Source: Ensifer oleiphilus (GTDB lineage Bacteria > Pseudomonadota > Alphaproteobacteria > Rhizobiales > Rhizobiaceae). Taken from it: DNA of 64,000 bases. Both the position numbers and the translations under genes were made by a program. Below are positions 53,786-63,349 of this stretch, in pieces. Each line of letters opens with the position of its first letter. Positions within the stretch are counted from its first letter, which is position 1. The stretch is from assembly GCF_013371465.1 (NCBI RefSeq), contig NZ_JABWDU010000001.1:1-64000 (forward strand), written 5' to 3'. Under the pieces are notes generated by a model. That model made no database searches. It saw only the letters and a program-made list of their open reading frames with translations, and was not told the origin of the DNA.

Positions 53786-54685
53786 TCACGGATCCCAATG
53801 CGGCGGATCGCCAAAAGCCTTCTTCAGATGCTCGGCGATTGCCCTGAGTTTCGCCGAGGATCGCCGGCCTTCGGGGTGGGCCATGTAGATGAACTCCGGT
53901 TCCGGGCGAAACCCGATATCGATCTCGCGCAAACGGCCATCGCGGACGGCGGGGCCGCAGAGGAAGGCCGGTAGCAGCGCTATACCAAGCCCGGAGACGG
54001 CGGCATCGTGGATCATGTCGCCGTTGTTGATCCTGAGCGCCATGCGGGCGCGGATGACGGTCGAGCCAGTCGGCCCCTCGAACCGCCAGTCGGAGGCGCC
54101 GCGGTTGGTATAGAAGATGCCGCGGTGATCGTTGAGTTCGGCCAGCGAGGCCGGCGTGCCGTGGCGCTCGAGATAGCCGGGGGAGGCAACCAGCAGGCGC
54201 CGGCTCTTGGCGAGTTTCCACACGACCAGTCGTGAATCGGCGATGACGCCGTGGCGCACGATCGCATCAAACCCCTCGGAGGCGACGTCGACCCGGCGGT
54301 CGTCGAGGTCGAGCGTCAGTTCGATCTCGGGATGCGCGGCCAGAAAGGGGTAGAGCGCCGGTCCGAGATGCCGGTGCCCGAAGCTGACGGGGGCGGCGAT
54401 CCGGAGCGGCCCCGTCAGCGTTCCCCTGCGCTCGGCCAGATCGCTGGCGGCGGCCTGGACCTCGCTGACGATCCGCACCGCGCGCTCGCGAAAGGCGATG
54501 CCATCTTCGGTCAGCGTCAGCTTGCGCGTGGTGCGATGCAGGAGCGTTGCGTTCAGGCTGCGTTCCAGTTCGGAAACCCGTTCACTGATCACCGATTTCG
54601 ACAACCGCAGCCGACGCGCCGCCTCGCTGATCGAGCCGGCCTCCGCAACCGCGACAAAGGCGGCGATTCCTTCGATTTTCAGCAT
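53786..54685 (-). CDS. LysR-family transcriptional regulator
   Basis: A 299-aa LysR regulator with the N-terminal winged helix (IAAFVAVAEAGSISEAARRL, then LSKSVISERVSELERSLNATL, about 4-45) and a substrate-binding domain starting GTLTGPLRIAAP. It resembles the CrgA/DsdC-like cluster with a short C-terminus. It is divergent from a short-chain dehydrogenase gene 142 bp away, the usual arrangement for a LysR activator and its target. Confidence 0.92.
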   Translation of the reverse strand: MLKIEGIAAFVAVAEAGSISEAARRLRLSKSVISERVSELERSLNATLLHRTTRKLTLTEDGIAFRERAVRIVSEVQAAASDLAERRGTLTGPLRIAAPVSFGHRHLGPALYPFLAAHPEIELTLDLDDRRVDVASEGFDAIVRHGVIADSRLVVWKLAKSRRLLVASPGYLERHGTPASLAELNDHRGIFYTNRGASDWRFEGPTGSTVIRARMALRINNGDMIHDAAVSGLGIALLPAFLCGPAVRDGRLREIDIGFRPEPEFIYMAHPEGRRSSAKLRAIAEHLKKAFGDPPHWDP

Positions 54686-54827
54686 CGTTCGGTTTTCCCG
54701 AATTCGAGTTCCATCATTGGCAGACTAATCCGAACGGAAATCTTCGGCCATATCTATCGGCATCGAAGGACAGCGGTCGATGCAAAGACGATCGGTCCAA
54801 ACCCAACGCAACAAAAGGAAATCCATC

Positions 54828-55577
54828 ATGTCACGTCTGCAAAACAAGAACGCGTTGATTACCGGCGGCACCAGCGGCATCGGCCTCGAGACGGCGCGCC
54901 AGTTCATCGCCGAGGGGGCAAGGGTCGCCGTTACCGGCACCAATCCGGTGAACATTGCCGAAGCGCGCAGGGTGCTCGGCGAAGATGTTCTCATCATCGA
55001 GGCCGATGCCGGCAACGCCGCCAACCAGGCCGCTGTTGCGGAGCAGGTGAAAGCCGCCTTCGGCCATCTCGACATTCTCTTCGTCAACGCCGGCATCGCC
55101 AGGCTCCAGCCGATTGAAAGCTGGGATGAAGCAAGCTTCGACCGGTCGCTTGACATCAACGTCAAGGGTCCGTTCTTCCTGATCCAGGCGCTGTTGCCGA
55201 TTTTTTCCAAGCCGGCCTCGATCGTGCTCAATACCTCGATCAACGCCCATATCGGCATGCCGACCTCCAGCGTCTATGCACTCAGCAAGGCCGCCTTGCT
55301 GTCGCTTGCCAAGACCCTTTCCGGCGAACTGATCGGCCGTGGCATTCGCGTCAATGCCGTCAGCCCCGGACCGATCAAGACGCCGTTGCATGACGGTCAC
55401 GGCGCGACGCCGGCGGAAAACAAGGAGATTGTCGCATCGATCGCCGCGCAGATCCCGCTCGGCCGCTTTGGCGACGCAAGCGAGATCGCCAAGGCAATCG
55501 TCTTTCTCGCCTCCGACGAGGCCGCGTTTACCGTCGGTGCCGAACTGATCATCGACGGTGGCATGGCCACGCTCTGA
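54828..55577 (+). CDS. Short-chain dehydrogenase/reductase (SDR)
   Basis: A 249-aa classical SDR with NAD(P)-binding TGGTSGIG (12-19), NAG motif (VNAGIARL, about 87) and the catalytic Ser in NTSINAHIG with Y150-x3-K154. The N-terminal pattern with a following VTGTNP suggests possible NADPH use; the substrate is unknown. AAAGGAA lies before the ATG. It is likely controlled by the divergent LysR protein. Confidence 0.93.
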   Translation: MSRLQNKNALITGGTSGIGLETARQFIAEGARVAVTGTNPVNIAEARRVLGEDVLIIEADAGNAANQAAVAEQVKAAFGHLDILFVNAGIARLQPIESWDEASFDRSLDINVKGPFFLIQALLPIFSKPASIVLNTSINAHIGMPTSSVYALSKAALLSLAKTLSGELIGRGIRVNAVSPGPIKTPLHDGHGATPAENKEIVASIAAQIPLGRFGDASEIAKAIVFLASDEAAFTVGAELIIDGGMATL

Positions 55578-55652
55578 TTGCTGCTTGATGCCACCGCCCG
55601 CCGTTCGGCGTCGGGCGGTGGCGAAGTCCATCCCTGGCCTCCGCCTCCGGCG

Positions 55653-55681
55653 TTGGCATCGGTCACCGAGAAGAGTATATT
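55653..55681 (+). promoter_or_regulatory. Sigma70-type promoter of the DUF1326-DUF2182 unit
   Basis: TTGGCA (55653-55658), 17-bp spacer, TATATT (55676-55681). Each hexamer matches consensus at five of six positions. It is followed by an AT-rich stretch unlike the surrounding GC-rich DNA. It is 77 bp before the DUF1326 start, indicating that this pair is transcribed separately from the SDR gene. Confidence 0.55.
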
Positions 55682-55757
55682 TTTTTATTCTAATAAATCG
55701 CCGGGCATTGGAAGAGAAGGAAGCAGATTTCACACCGATCAGATCCGGGAGGAGACG

Positions 55758-56393
55758 ATGTCGAGTGTCAGATGGACGATAAAGGGTCGTGAATTCATTC
55801 ACTGCAATTGCGCCTATGGCTGCCCCTGTCAGTTCAATGCGCTACCGACCCACGGCAACTGCTGCGCCGTCGGCGGGATCGAGATCGAGACCGGTCATCA
55901 CGGCGAAACGCGCCTCGACGGCTTGCGATGCGGACTGATCGCGGCCTGGCCGGGCGCAATTCACGAGGGCAAAGGGGCGGTCGTGCCGATCGTCGATATC
56001 CGCGCCACTCCGGCGCAACGGGAGTCGTTGCTGCGCATCATGAGCGGCCAGGATACCGAGCCGGGCGCGACCTTCTTCCAGGTGTTCGCCACCACATTTG
56101 AAACCTTTCACGACCCGGTCTTTGCCGAGATCGATTTCGATGTCGACGTGAGCGCCCGTACGGCGCGGCTGAACGTGCCCGGCTGGATCGAGGCGCGCGG
56201 CGAGCCGATCCTGAACCCGGTAACCGGAAGCCCGCATCAGGCGCGCATCAACCTGCCGCAGGGCTTCGAATACGATATCTGCGAAGTCGGGCGCGGATGG
56301 GCCGATACGAAGGGGCCGCTGGCACTGTCGATCCCCGATTCGCACGCGCATTTCGCCAGCATGCATCTGACCGAAAGCGGTGTGGTTCACTGA
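55758..56393 (+). CDS. DUF1326 Cys-rich protein
   Basis: A 211-aa soluble protein without a signal peptide. The N-terminal motif HCNCAYGCPCQF (about 16-27) supplies four cysteines and a His, and NCCAVG with two more lies near residue 38; conserved acidic and His positions follow (ETGHHGETRLDG). This Cys pattern defines DUF1326 and suggests metal or redox chemistry, but the function is not known to me. GGGAGGAG precedes the ATG. It ends 5 bp before the DUF2182 gene, so the two are cotranscribed, a pairing I recall from other genomes. Confidence 0.85.
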   Translation: MSSVRWTIKGREFIHCNCAYGCPCQFNALPTHGNCCAVGGIEIETGHHGETRLDGLRCGLIAAWPGAIHEGKGAVVPIVDIRATPAQRESLLRIMSGQDTEPGATFFQVFATTFETFHDPVFAEIDFDVDVSARTARLNVPGWIEARGEPILNPVTGSPHQARINLPQGFEYDICEVGRGWADTKGPLALSIPDSHAHFASMHLTESGVVH

Positions 56394-56398
56394 CGCCC

Positions 56399-57271
56399 AT
56401 GGCCGACACCGCGCTCGAAACGCTTCTCAGGCGCGACCGGGTGATCGTCGTGATCGCGCTGTTGGCACTGACCGGGGTTACCTGGCTCTATATCCTCTGG
56501 CTGGCAGCCGGAATGGATACTATGGCGGTCATGCCCGCCTCGGGCGATGCCATGGGCGGGGACATGGCCATGGATATGACCGCGGGCGGCGACATGGGCA
56601 TGACGCCGGATGCCATGGCGTCGATGGCCGATACGACCCTCCGTCCGTGGAGTGCCTCGACCTTCGCCTATGCCTTCGTCATGTGGGCGGTGATGATGAT
56701 CGGCATGATGACGCCTTCGGCGGCGCCCATGATCCTGCTCTATGCCCGTGTCGGGCGGCAGGCGGCACGCGACAACAAGCCATTCGCCGCCACCGGCTTT
56801 TTTGCCGGCGGCTATCTTTCCGCCTGGGTCCTGTTTGCCGCCCTGGCAACATCAGGGCAATGGCTGCTGGAGGAAGCGCTGCTGCTGACGCCGATGCTGG
56901 CGAGCGCCAGCCGCATTCTGAGCGCTGTCATCCTGATTTCGGTCGGGCTGTTTCAATGGACGCCGTTGAAGGACGCCTGCCTGAGGCAGTGCCAGGCACC
57001 GTTCCTGTTCATCCAGAACCATGGCGGCTTTCGCCGCGATGCCGGCGGCGCTTTCCGGCTCGGTCTGCTGCACGGTCTTTATTGTGTCGGTTGCTGCTGG
57101 GCGCTGATGGCGCTTTTGTTCATCGGCGGCGTGATGAACGTGCTCTGGATCGCGGCGATCGCCATTTTTGTGCTTGCCGAAAAAATCCTGCCCGGCGGCC
57201 GCACGCTGTCTCGCGCCGCAGGCGTCGTGATCGTCATGGCCGGGCTTTGGCAGCTTGCGGCCATGACATAA
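56399..57271 (+). CDS. DUF2182 Met-rich integral membrane protein
   Basis: A 290-aa membrane protein. The first helix (about 14-38) is followed by a loop with 11 Met in residues 39-76 (MAVMP, GGDMAMDMTAGG, MGMTPDAM), then helices including WAVMMIGMMTPSAAPMILL. Later motifs KDACLRQCQ and YCVGCCWAL place cysteines near membrane edges. Met-rich loops and Cys pairs of this kind bind Cu(I) in known copper proteins, so metal transport or insertion is a reasonable inference. The family is annotated only as a putative metal-binding membrane protein. Downstream dnaJ converges. Confidence 0.85.
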   Translation: MADTALETLLRRDRVIVVIALLALTGVTWLYILWLAAGMDTMAVMPASGDAMGGDMAMDMTAGGDMGMTPDAMASMADTTLRPWSASTFAYAFVMWAVMMIGMMTPSAAPMILLYARVGRQAARDNKPFAATGFFAGGYLSAWVLFAALATSGQWLLEEALLLTPMLASASRILSAVILISVGLFQWTPLKDACLRQCQAPFLFIQNHGGFRRDAGGAFRLGLLHGLYCVGCCWALMALLFIGGVMNVLWIAAIAIFVLAEKILPGGRTLSRAAGVVIVMAGLWQLAAMT

Positions 57272-57293
57272 TCCTGGAGGCGACCGCTGAGCG

Positions 57294-58430
57294 TCAGTCG
57301 CTCAGCGTGTCGAAGAAATCCTTCATCCGGGCAAAGAAGCCGGCGGATTCCGGATTGTTGTCCTTCGACGAGATCTGCTCGAATTCCTGCAGCAGTTCGC
57401 GCTGGCGCTTGGTCAGCTTCTGCGGTGTCTCGATCTGCATCTGGATGTAGAGATCGCCGGTCTGGCTGGAGCGCAGCACCGGCATGCCCTTGCCCTTCAG
57501 GCGGAACTGCTTACCGGCCTGGGTGCCTTCCGGGACGGTGACGCGCGACTTGGTGCCGTCGAGCGTGGTGACGTCGAACTTGCCGCCGAGGGCCGCCGTC
57601 GTCATCGAGATCGGCACGCTGCAATAGAGATCGGCGCCATCGCGCTGGTAGAACTCATGCGGCTTGACCGAGAGGAAGATGTAGAGATCGCCCGCCGGTC
57701 CGCCGCGCACGCCGGCTTCCCCTTCGCCGGAGAGGCGAATGCGCGTGCCGTCTTCGATGCCGGCCGGGATGTTGACGGAGAGGGTGCGCTCTTCAGTGAC
57801 GCGGCCATGGCCGTGGCACTTGGTGCAGGGGTCGGTGATCGTCTGGCCGCGGCCGCCGCAGGTCGGGCAGGTGCGTTCGATCGAGAAGAAGCCCTGGGCG
57901 GCGCGCACGCGACCGGAGCCCTGACAGGTGCCGCAGGTCTTCGGGCTGGTGCCGGGCTTGGCGCCCGACCCGGTGCAGACGTCGCAGGTGATCGAGGTCG
58001 GAACCCGGATCTGTGCGGTCTTGCCGGAATAGGCTTCTTCCAGCGAGATTTCCATGTTGTAGCGCAGATCGGCGCCGCGCTCGCGGCCGCCCGATGAACG
58101 CCGCTGGCGTCCGCCACCCATCATCTCGCCGAAGATGTCTTCGAAGATGTCGGAGAAACCGCCGGCGCCACCGGCGCCACCGCCAAAGCCGTTGCCCATG
58201 CCGCCCTGCTCGAAGGCGGCGTGGCCGTAGCGATCGTAGGCCGCGCGCTTCTGCGGATCCTTGAGCGTCTCGTAGGCTTCGTTGATTTCCTTGAAGGTCT
58301 TTTCCGAGGCGGCGTCGCCGGGGTTCTTGTCCGGATGATACTTCATCGCCAGTTTGCGGAAGGCGCTCTTCAGCTCCTTCTCATCCGCGGTCTTGGCAAC
58401 GCCAAGCGTTTCGTAAAGATCACGTTTCAT
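57294..58430 (-). CDS. dnaJ: Chaperone protein DnaJ
   Basis: Hsp40 co-chaperone of DnaK, 378 aa. It has the J domain with KYHPDKNPG (HPD at about 33), a G/F-rich linker (about 75-105) and the zinc domain with four repeats: [24 protein letters not shown] and CTKCHGHG. The C-terminal substrate domains complete a type I DnaJ. It is separated from dnaK by 347 bp containing a terminator, so it must rely on its own promoter or on read-through. Confidence 0.97.
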   Translation of the reverse strand: MKRDLYETLGVAKTADEKELKSAFRKLAMKYHPDKNPGDAASEKTFKEINEAYETLKDPQKRAAYDRYGHAAFEQGGMGNGFGGGAGGAGGFSDIFEDIFGEMMGGGRQRRSSGGRERGADLRYNMEISLEEAYSGKTAQIRVPTSITCDVCTGSGAKPGTSPKTCGTCQGSGRVRAAQGFFSIERTCPTCGGRGQTITDPCTKCHGHGRVTEERTLSVNIPAGIEDGTRIRLSGEGEAGVRGGPAGDLYIFLSVKPHEFYQRDGADLYCSVPISMTTAALGGKFDVTTLDGTKSRVTVPEGTQAGKQFRLKGKGMPVLRSSQTGDLYIQMQIETPQKLTKRQRELLQEFEQISSKDNNPESAGFFARMKDFFDTLSD

Positions 58431-58727
58431 TCTTCAAAGATTGTCCTGTTGACAAGGCGTGCCAGCGCGGGGGCCCGGCGGCTGCCTGGTTACCTTGCCA
58501 CAGGATTTAGTAAACCTTGAAGCGCGATACCATAGCCCATCGAGCTGCAGATGCGGTTTTTTGTCGGAAAAATGACGTTTCTGCCGGTTCCGTGCCTCGC
58601 TGGTGCCATTCGTTGCCATTCCAGCCCGCGACGTTGTCCCATGGCGGCCGTCTCAGAAGCGTGGGTCCGTTGCCGCCCGTCCGTGGAAAAGCCGTTCGGC
58701 GCGAGCCTCCGGGGGGATAAAGAGCAA
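58431..58727. other. dnaK-dnaJ intergenic region
   Basis: About 300 bases upstream of dnaJ. It holds no convincing gene on either strand. No RpoH consensus comparable to the one before dnaK was found here. It must carry the dnaJ ribosome binding region and possibly a vegetative promoter. Confidence 0.4.
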
Positions 58728-58757
58728 CAAAAAAGCCCGAGTCACCCCGGGCTTTTC
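58728..58757 (-). terminator. Intrinsic terminator after dnaK
   Basis: AAAAGCCCG (58731-58739), short loop, CGGGCTTTT (58748-58756). On the minus strand it lies about 20 nt after the dnaK stop and ends in a U-rich tract of seven T. It separates dnaK from dnaJ. Confidence 0.85.
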
Positions 58758-58777
58758 CGTCTCTAGAAGAGGGCGAC

Positions 58778-60700
58778 TTAGGCCGAACGCTTGCGGTCGT
58801 CTTCGTCGTTGACTTCTTCGTAGTCCGCATCGACGACATCGCCGTCGCGGGCTGCGTCAGCGGCGGCGTCCGCATGGGCGGCGTCCGTCTGCTGGGCCTC
58901 ATAGATCGCCTGACCAAGCTTCATGGACACTTCCATCAGCGTGTTGGTCTTGGCCTTGATGTCTTCGGCGTCCGGCTCGGAAGCCTCGACGGCGGTCTTC
59001 AGCGCGGCAATCGCGTCGGAGATCGCGTTGCGGTCGGTTTCCGAAACCTTGTCGCCATAGTCCTTCAGCGACTTTTCCGAAGAATGGATCAGGCTTTCCG
59101 CCTGGTTCTTCGCTTCCACGCCTTCGCGGCGCTTCTTGTCGGTTTCGGCATTGGCTTCCGCGTCCTTGACCATCTTCTCGATGTCGGCGTCGGACAGGCC
59201 ACCGGATGCCTGGATGCGGATCTGGTGCTCCTTGCCCGTGCCCTTGTCCTTGGCCGAGACCTGGACGATGCCGTTGGCGTCGATGTCGAAGGTCACTTCG
59301 ATCTGCGGCATGCCGCGCGGTGCCGGCGGAATGCCGACGAGATCGAACTGGCCGAGCAGCTTGTTGTCGGCTGCCATTTCGCGTTCGCCCTGGGAGACGC
59401 GGATCGTCACGGCCGACTGGTTGTCGTCGGCGGTCGAGAAGGTCTGCGACTTCTTGGTCGGGATCGTCGTGTTGCGTTCGATCAGGCGGGTGAAGACGCC
59501 ACCAAGCGTTTCGATGCCGAGCGACAGCGGGGTCACGTCGAGCAGCAGAACGTCCTTGACGTCGCCCTGCAGAACGCCGGCCTGGATCGCAGCGCCCATG
59601 GCGACGACTTCATCCGGGTTCACGCCCTTGTGCGGCTCCTTGCCGAACAGCTGCTTGACGGTTTCCTGCACCTTCGGCATGCGGCTCATGCCGCCGACGA
59701 GAACGACTTCGTCGATCTCGGCCGCCGAAACGCCGGCATCCTTGAGGGCTGCCTTGCAAGGCGCAACGGTGCGCTGGATCAGGTCGTCGACGAGCGCTTC
59801 GAACTTGGCGCGGGTCAGCTTCATCGTCAGGTGCTTCGGACCGGAAGCGTCGGCCGTGATGAACGGCAGGTTGATTTCGGTCTGCTGCGACGAGGACAGC
59901 TCGATCTTGGCCTTTTCGGCAGCTTCCTTCAGGCGCTGAAGAGCGAGCTTGTCGTTCTTCAGGTCGATGCCCTGTTCCTTCTTGAATTCGCCGGCGAGGT
60001 ACTGGACCAGACGCATGTCGAAGTCTTCGCCGCCGAGGAAGGTGTCGCCGTTGGTCGACTTCACTTCGAAGACGCCGTCGCCGATTTCGAGAACCGAGAT
60101 ATCGAAGGTGCCGCCGCCAAGGTCATAAACGGCGATCGTCTTGCCGTCCTTCTTGTCGAGGCCGTAGGCAAGCGCTGCAGCCGTCGGCTCGTTGATGATG
60201 CGCAGCACTTCGAGACCGGCGATCTTGCCGGCATCCTTGGTTGCCTGGCGCTGAGCGTCGTTGAAGTAGGCCGGAACGGTGATGACGGCCTTCTCGACCT
60301 TTTCACCGAGGTAGGATTCAGCCGTTTCCTTCATCTTCTGAAGGATCATGGCGGAGATCTGCGACGGCGAGTAGGCCGTGCCGTGTGCTTCGACCCAGGC
60401 ATCGCCATTGTCGGCCTTGGTGATCTTGTAAGGAACCATGTCCTTGTCTTTTTGCGTGGTCGGATCCTGGAAGGTCCGGCCGATCAGGCGCTTGATCGCA
60501 AAAAGCGTGTTTTCCGGGTTGGTGACCGCCTGGCGCTTGGCCGGCTGGCCAACGAGACGTTCGCCGTCTTCGCTGAATGCAACCATCGAGGGGGTCGTGC
60601 GCGCGCCCTCGGCATTTTCAATGACCTTCGCATCTTTTCCGTCCATGACGGCGACGCAGGAGTTGGTCGTTCCCAAGTCAATACCAATAACTTTAGCCAT
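58778..60700 (-). CDS. dnaK: Chaperone protein DnaK (Hsp70)
   Basis: ATP-driven chaperone, 640 aa. It has phosphate motifs [13 protein letters not shown] (N-terminus) and [17 protein letters not shown], the linker region [15 protein letters not shown] (about 385), a substrate-binding domain and an acidic C-terminus ([12 protein letters not shown]). AAGGAGAGA lies before the ATG. It is transcribed from an RpoH-type promoter about 110 bp upstream and ends at a strong terminator. Confidence 0.98.
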   Translation of the reverse strand: MAKVIGIDLGTTNSCVAVMDGKDAKVIENAEGARTTPSMVAFSEDGERLVGQPAKRQAVTNPENTLFAIKRLIGRTFQDPTTQKDKDMVPYKITKADNGDAWVEAHGTAYSPSQISAMILQKMKETAESYLGEKVEKAVITVPAYFNDAQRQATKDAGKIAGLEVLRIINEPTAAALAYGLDKKDGKTIAVYDLGGGTFDISVLEIGDGVFEVKSTNGDTFLGGEDFDMRLVQYLAGEFKKEQGIDLKNDKLALQRLKEAAEKAKIELSSSQQTEINLPFITADASGPKHLTMKLTRAKFEALVDDLIQRTVAPCKAALKDAGVSAAEIDEVVLVGGMSRMPKVQETVKQLFGKEPHKGVNPDEVVAMGAAIQAGVLQGDVKDVLLLDVTPLSLGIETLGGVFTRLIERNTTIPTKKSQTFSTADDNQSAVTIRVSQGEREMAADNKLLGQFDLVGIPPAPRGMPQIEVTFDIDANGIVQVSAKDKGTGKEHQIRIQASGGLSDADIEKMVKDAEANAETDKKRREGVEAKNQAESLIHSSEKSLKDYGDKVSETDRNAISDAIAALKTAVEASEPDAEDIKAKTNTLMEVSMKLGQAIYEAQQTDAAHADAAADAARDGDVVDADYEEVNDEDDRKRSA

Positions 60701-60809
60701 GTCGTTCTCTCCTTGCAGCGGACTGTCGGAACCCGGTCAGGCATTCGTGAGACAGCCCCTAACGGGATGGTCTTTGGATTTCTTCGCAGCGTTGGCTGCG
60801 CCGATGCGG

Positions 60810-60841
60810 CGTATATAAGGACCGGCGTTTCGGACTGCAAG
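60810..60841 (-). promoter_or_regulatory. RpoH (sigma32) heat-shock promoter of dnaK
   Basis: On the minus strand CTTG (60841-60838) is followed by 18 bp and CTTATATACG (60819-60810). This fits at every position the alphaproteobacterial heat-shock consensus CTTG-N17/18-CYTATNTNNG. Transcription would start near 60803, leaving a leader of about 100 nt before the dnaK ATG. Confidence 0.85.
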
Positions 60842-60961
60842 GCATTGTGCGGGGCGATTGAGGGCAAAAGCAAGCCTGCGATTGGCCTATAGCGGACAAT
60901 CGGCATTTCGCCGACGGCCGGGACTACCCCAAAGCGGTGCGACGGCGCCGTTTGCGCCGCC

Positions 60962-63199
60962 TCAACCGCCTGTCAGGATATCGAAAAGTGTCGTGCGCTT
61001 GGTGGCGCCGGTGGTTTCGCCGACATCGGCCGGCGGTACCAAACCGCCGTTGCCTTCGGGCAAGGGGCGGGTCTGCTGGACGGCCATCGAACCGTCGACG
61101 CCAACAGGCGGTGCCGGAAAGGCGTTCGGATCGCCGGAAAGAACATCTCCGGTCGGGGCCGGCGGTGTGCCGCCGTCGTCGAAGACCGGCTGCACCCCGG
61201 TGGTGCCGAACAGCGGCGAGGGAGAAAGCCCTTCATGCGCGGTCACCATGAAGTCGTGCCACGCCTTGGCGGGCAGGCCGCCGCCGGTGACCTTCTTCAT
61301 CGACTTGCCGTCGTCATTGCCGAACCAGACGCCGGTCGTGAGGTTCGAGGTATAGCCGACGAAAAGCGCGTCGCGGAAAGATTGCGTGGTGCCGGTCTTG
61401 CCGGCCGCTTCCCAGCCCTTCAGCTGCGCCTTCTTGCCGGTGCCGTTGGTCAGCACCCGGACCATCATCTGGTTCATTTCGCTGACGATGGCCGGGTCGA
61501 GCACGCGCGGCGGGTTGTCGTAGGTGTTTTCGTAAAGCACCGTGCCGTCGGCTTTCGAAATCCGGCGAATGACATGCGGCGTCGCCTTGAAGCCGCCGTT
61601 CATGAACGGCGCATAGGCCGAGGTCAGCTCGACCAGGCTGACTTCCGAGGTGCCGAGCGCAATCGAGGCATTGGCCTGCATCTCGGAATCGATGCCGAGG
61701 CGGTGCGCCACCTTGACCACGTTCTGAGGGCCGACCTCCATCACCAGCTGCGCGGCGATGGTGTTCAGCGAGTTTGCGAGCGCGTCGGCGAGCGTGACCT
61801 CGCCGCGGTATTTCTGGTCGTAATTTTCAGGTGTCCAGTTGCCGATCCTGACCGGGCCGTCATTTCGAATCGACATCGGCGTGCGGCCGATCTCAAGCGC
61901 TGCCGCATAGACGAAGGGTTTGAAGGCCGAGCCCGGCTGGCGCTTGGCCTTGGAAGCGCGGTCGAACTGGCTTTCGGCATAATCCTTGCCGCCGACGAGC
62001 GCGCGGATGGCGCCGGTGCCGTCGATCGACACCAGGGCTGCCTGCGAGGCGTCGAGCTTCTTGCCGTCGGCGTCAAGCGTAGCGCTGATCGCCTCTTCCG
62101 CCTTCTTTTCCAGATTGAGGTCGATCGTCGTGTCGACGATCAGGTCTTCCTTGATCTCGCCGATCATGCCGGGAAGCTGGTCCATCACCATATCGGCGAC
62201 ATAGTGCTCGGCGCCCGACCAATAGCTCTTGGCCTTGGTCGGCGCCTGCGACATCGCCGTCTTGATCTCGCTGTCGGTGACGAAGCCTTCCTCGCGCATG
62301 GCGCCCAGAACGACCTGGGCGCGCTCTTCTGCCGCCTTTGGATCACGGGCCGGCGACAGGCGCGAAGGTGCCTTCAGCAGGCCGGCCAGCAGAGCCGCTT
62401 CGCCGAGGTTTACATCGCGCGCCGACTTGTTGAAGTAGCGCCGAGACGCCGCCTCGACGCCATAGGCATTCGAGCCGAAGAACACCCGGTTGAGATACAT
62501 CGCCAGGATCTGGTCCTTGGAATATTTCTGCTCCAGCCAGAAGGCGAGCAGCACTTCCTGCACCTTGCGTTCAAGCGTGCGCTCCGGCGACAGGAACAGG
62601 TTCTTGGCCAGCTGCTGGGTCAGCGTCGAGCCGCCCTGGACCATCCGGCCGGTGGTGACATTGGTGAGCATGGCGCGCGCCAGGCCGAGCGGATCGACGC
62701 CGAAATGCGAATAGAACCGGCGGTCCTCGATGGCGATCACCGCCTGAGGAATGTAGGGCGACATGTTTTCGAGCGACAGCGCTTCGCCGCCTGTCGTGCC
62801 GCGATTGGCAATGTTGTCGCCATTGACGGCGAGAATCTTGACGTTGGGCGGACGCTCGGGGATCGACCAGCTCTCGGCGTTCGGCATGCGCGCGCCGTAG
62901 TAGAGCACGAGGCCGCCGACGCCCATCGCGCCCCAGATGCCGAGCACGATGCACCAGTAAAACAACGTACGCACGAGGCCGATGAAACCGCCGCCATTGC
63001 CGGAGCCGCGTCGCGATCCGCCACGTTTGCTGCGCTGCGTCTTCTTCTTGGGCGCGGGAGCCGATTTTCCACGGGTCGGCTTGCGGCCGCCGCCGGTCAC
63101 GCGATCGCTGGCCTCGATGCGAAAATCGTCATCATCGTCGTCGGCATTGCCGCCGAACGAGGGCTCGATCCGTTGTCCTGACTTGCCGCTTGCTGCCAT
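60962..63199 (-). CDS. Class A penicillin-binding protein 1A
   Basis: Bifunctional murein synthase, 745 aa. A long basic/acidic cytoplasmic N-terminus (1-70) and one membrane helix (about 78-102) lead to the GT51 glycosyltransferase domain with EDRRFYSHFGVDPLG and GGSTLTQQLAKNLFL. The transpeptidase domain has RQPGSAFKPF (SxxK), SLN and KTGTTQSF. A Pro/Gly-rich periplasmic tail follows. It resembles the PBP1A that supports unipolar growth in Rhizobiales. A CtrA-type site lies about 136 bp upstream. Confidence 0.95.
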   Translation of the reverse strand: MAASGKSGQRIEPSFGGNADDDDDDFRIEASDRVTGGGRKPTRGKSAPAPKKKTQRSKRGGSRRGSGNGGGFIGLVRTLFYWCIVLGIWGAMGVGGLVLYYGARMPNAESWSIPERPPNVKILAVNGDNIANRGTTGGEALSLENMSPYIPQAVIAIEDRRFYSHFGVDPLGLARAMLTNVTTGRMVQGGSTLTQQLAKNLFLSPERTLERKVQEVLLAFWLEQKYSKDQILAMYLNRVFFGSNAYGVEAASRRYFNKSARDVNLGEAALLAGLLKAPSRLSPARDPKAAEERAQVVLGAMREEGFVTDSEIKTAMSQAPTKAKSYWSGAEHYVADMVMDQLPGMIGEIKEDLIVDTTIDLNLEKKAEEAISATLDADGKKLDASQAALVSIDGTGAIRALVGGKDYAESQFDRASKAKRQPGSAFKPFVYAAALEIGRTPMSIRNDGPVRIGNWTPENYDQKYRGEVTLADALANSLNTIAAQLVMEVGPQNVVKVAHRLGIDSEMQANASIALGTSEVSLVELTSAYAPFMNGGFKATPHVIRRISKADGTVLYENTYDNPPRVLDPAIVSEMNQMMVRVLTNGTGKKAQLKGWEAAGKTGTTQSFRDALFVGYTSNLTTGVWFGNDDGKSMKKVTGGGLPAKAWHDFMVTAHEGLSPSPLFGTTGVQPVFDDGGTPPAPTGDVLSGDPNAFPAPPVGVDGSMAVQQTRPLPEGNGGLVPPADVGETTGATKRTTLFDILTGG

Positions 63200-63334
63200 G
63201 CCGTTTGGATTTACCCCTCATGCCGCATCGCGGGTGCCCAGTCGTTTTGCCCCAGCGGCAAACGCAATCTCAAGGGCGGGGAAGTTGATCGATCGACCCG
63301 CCACGGCGATGCGGTGAACTTTAAATGCGGCAAT

Positions 63335-63349
63335 TTAAGGGGGGGTTAA
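63335..63349 (-). promoter_or_regulatory. CtrA-type site upstream of PBP1A
   Basis: On the minus strand TTAA-CCCCCCC-TTAA matches the TTAA-N7-TTAA CtrA consensus exactly. A third TTAA lies 10 bp further toward the gene (about 63321). The site is about 136 bp before the PBP1A start, a plausible promoter distance. Binding is inferred only from the motif. Confidence 0.45.
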
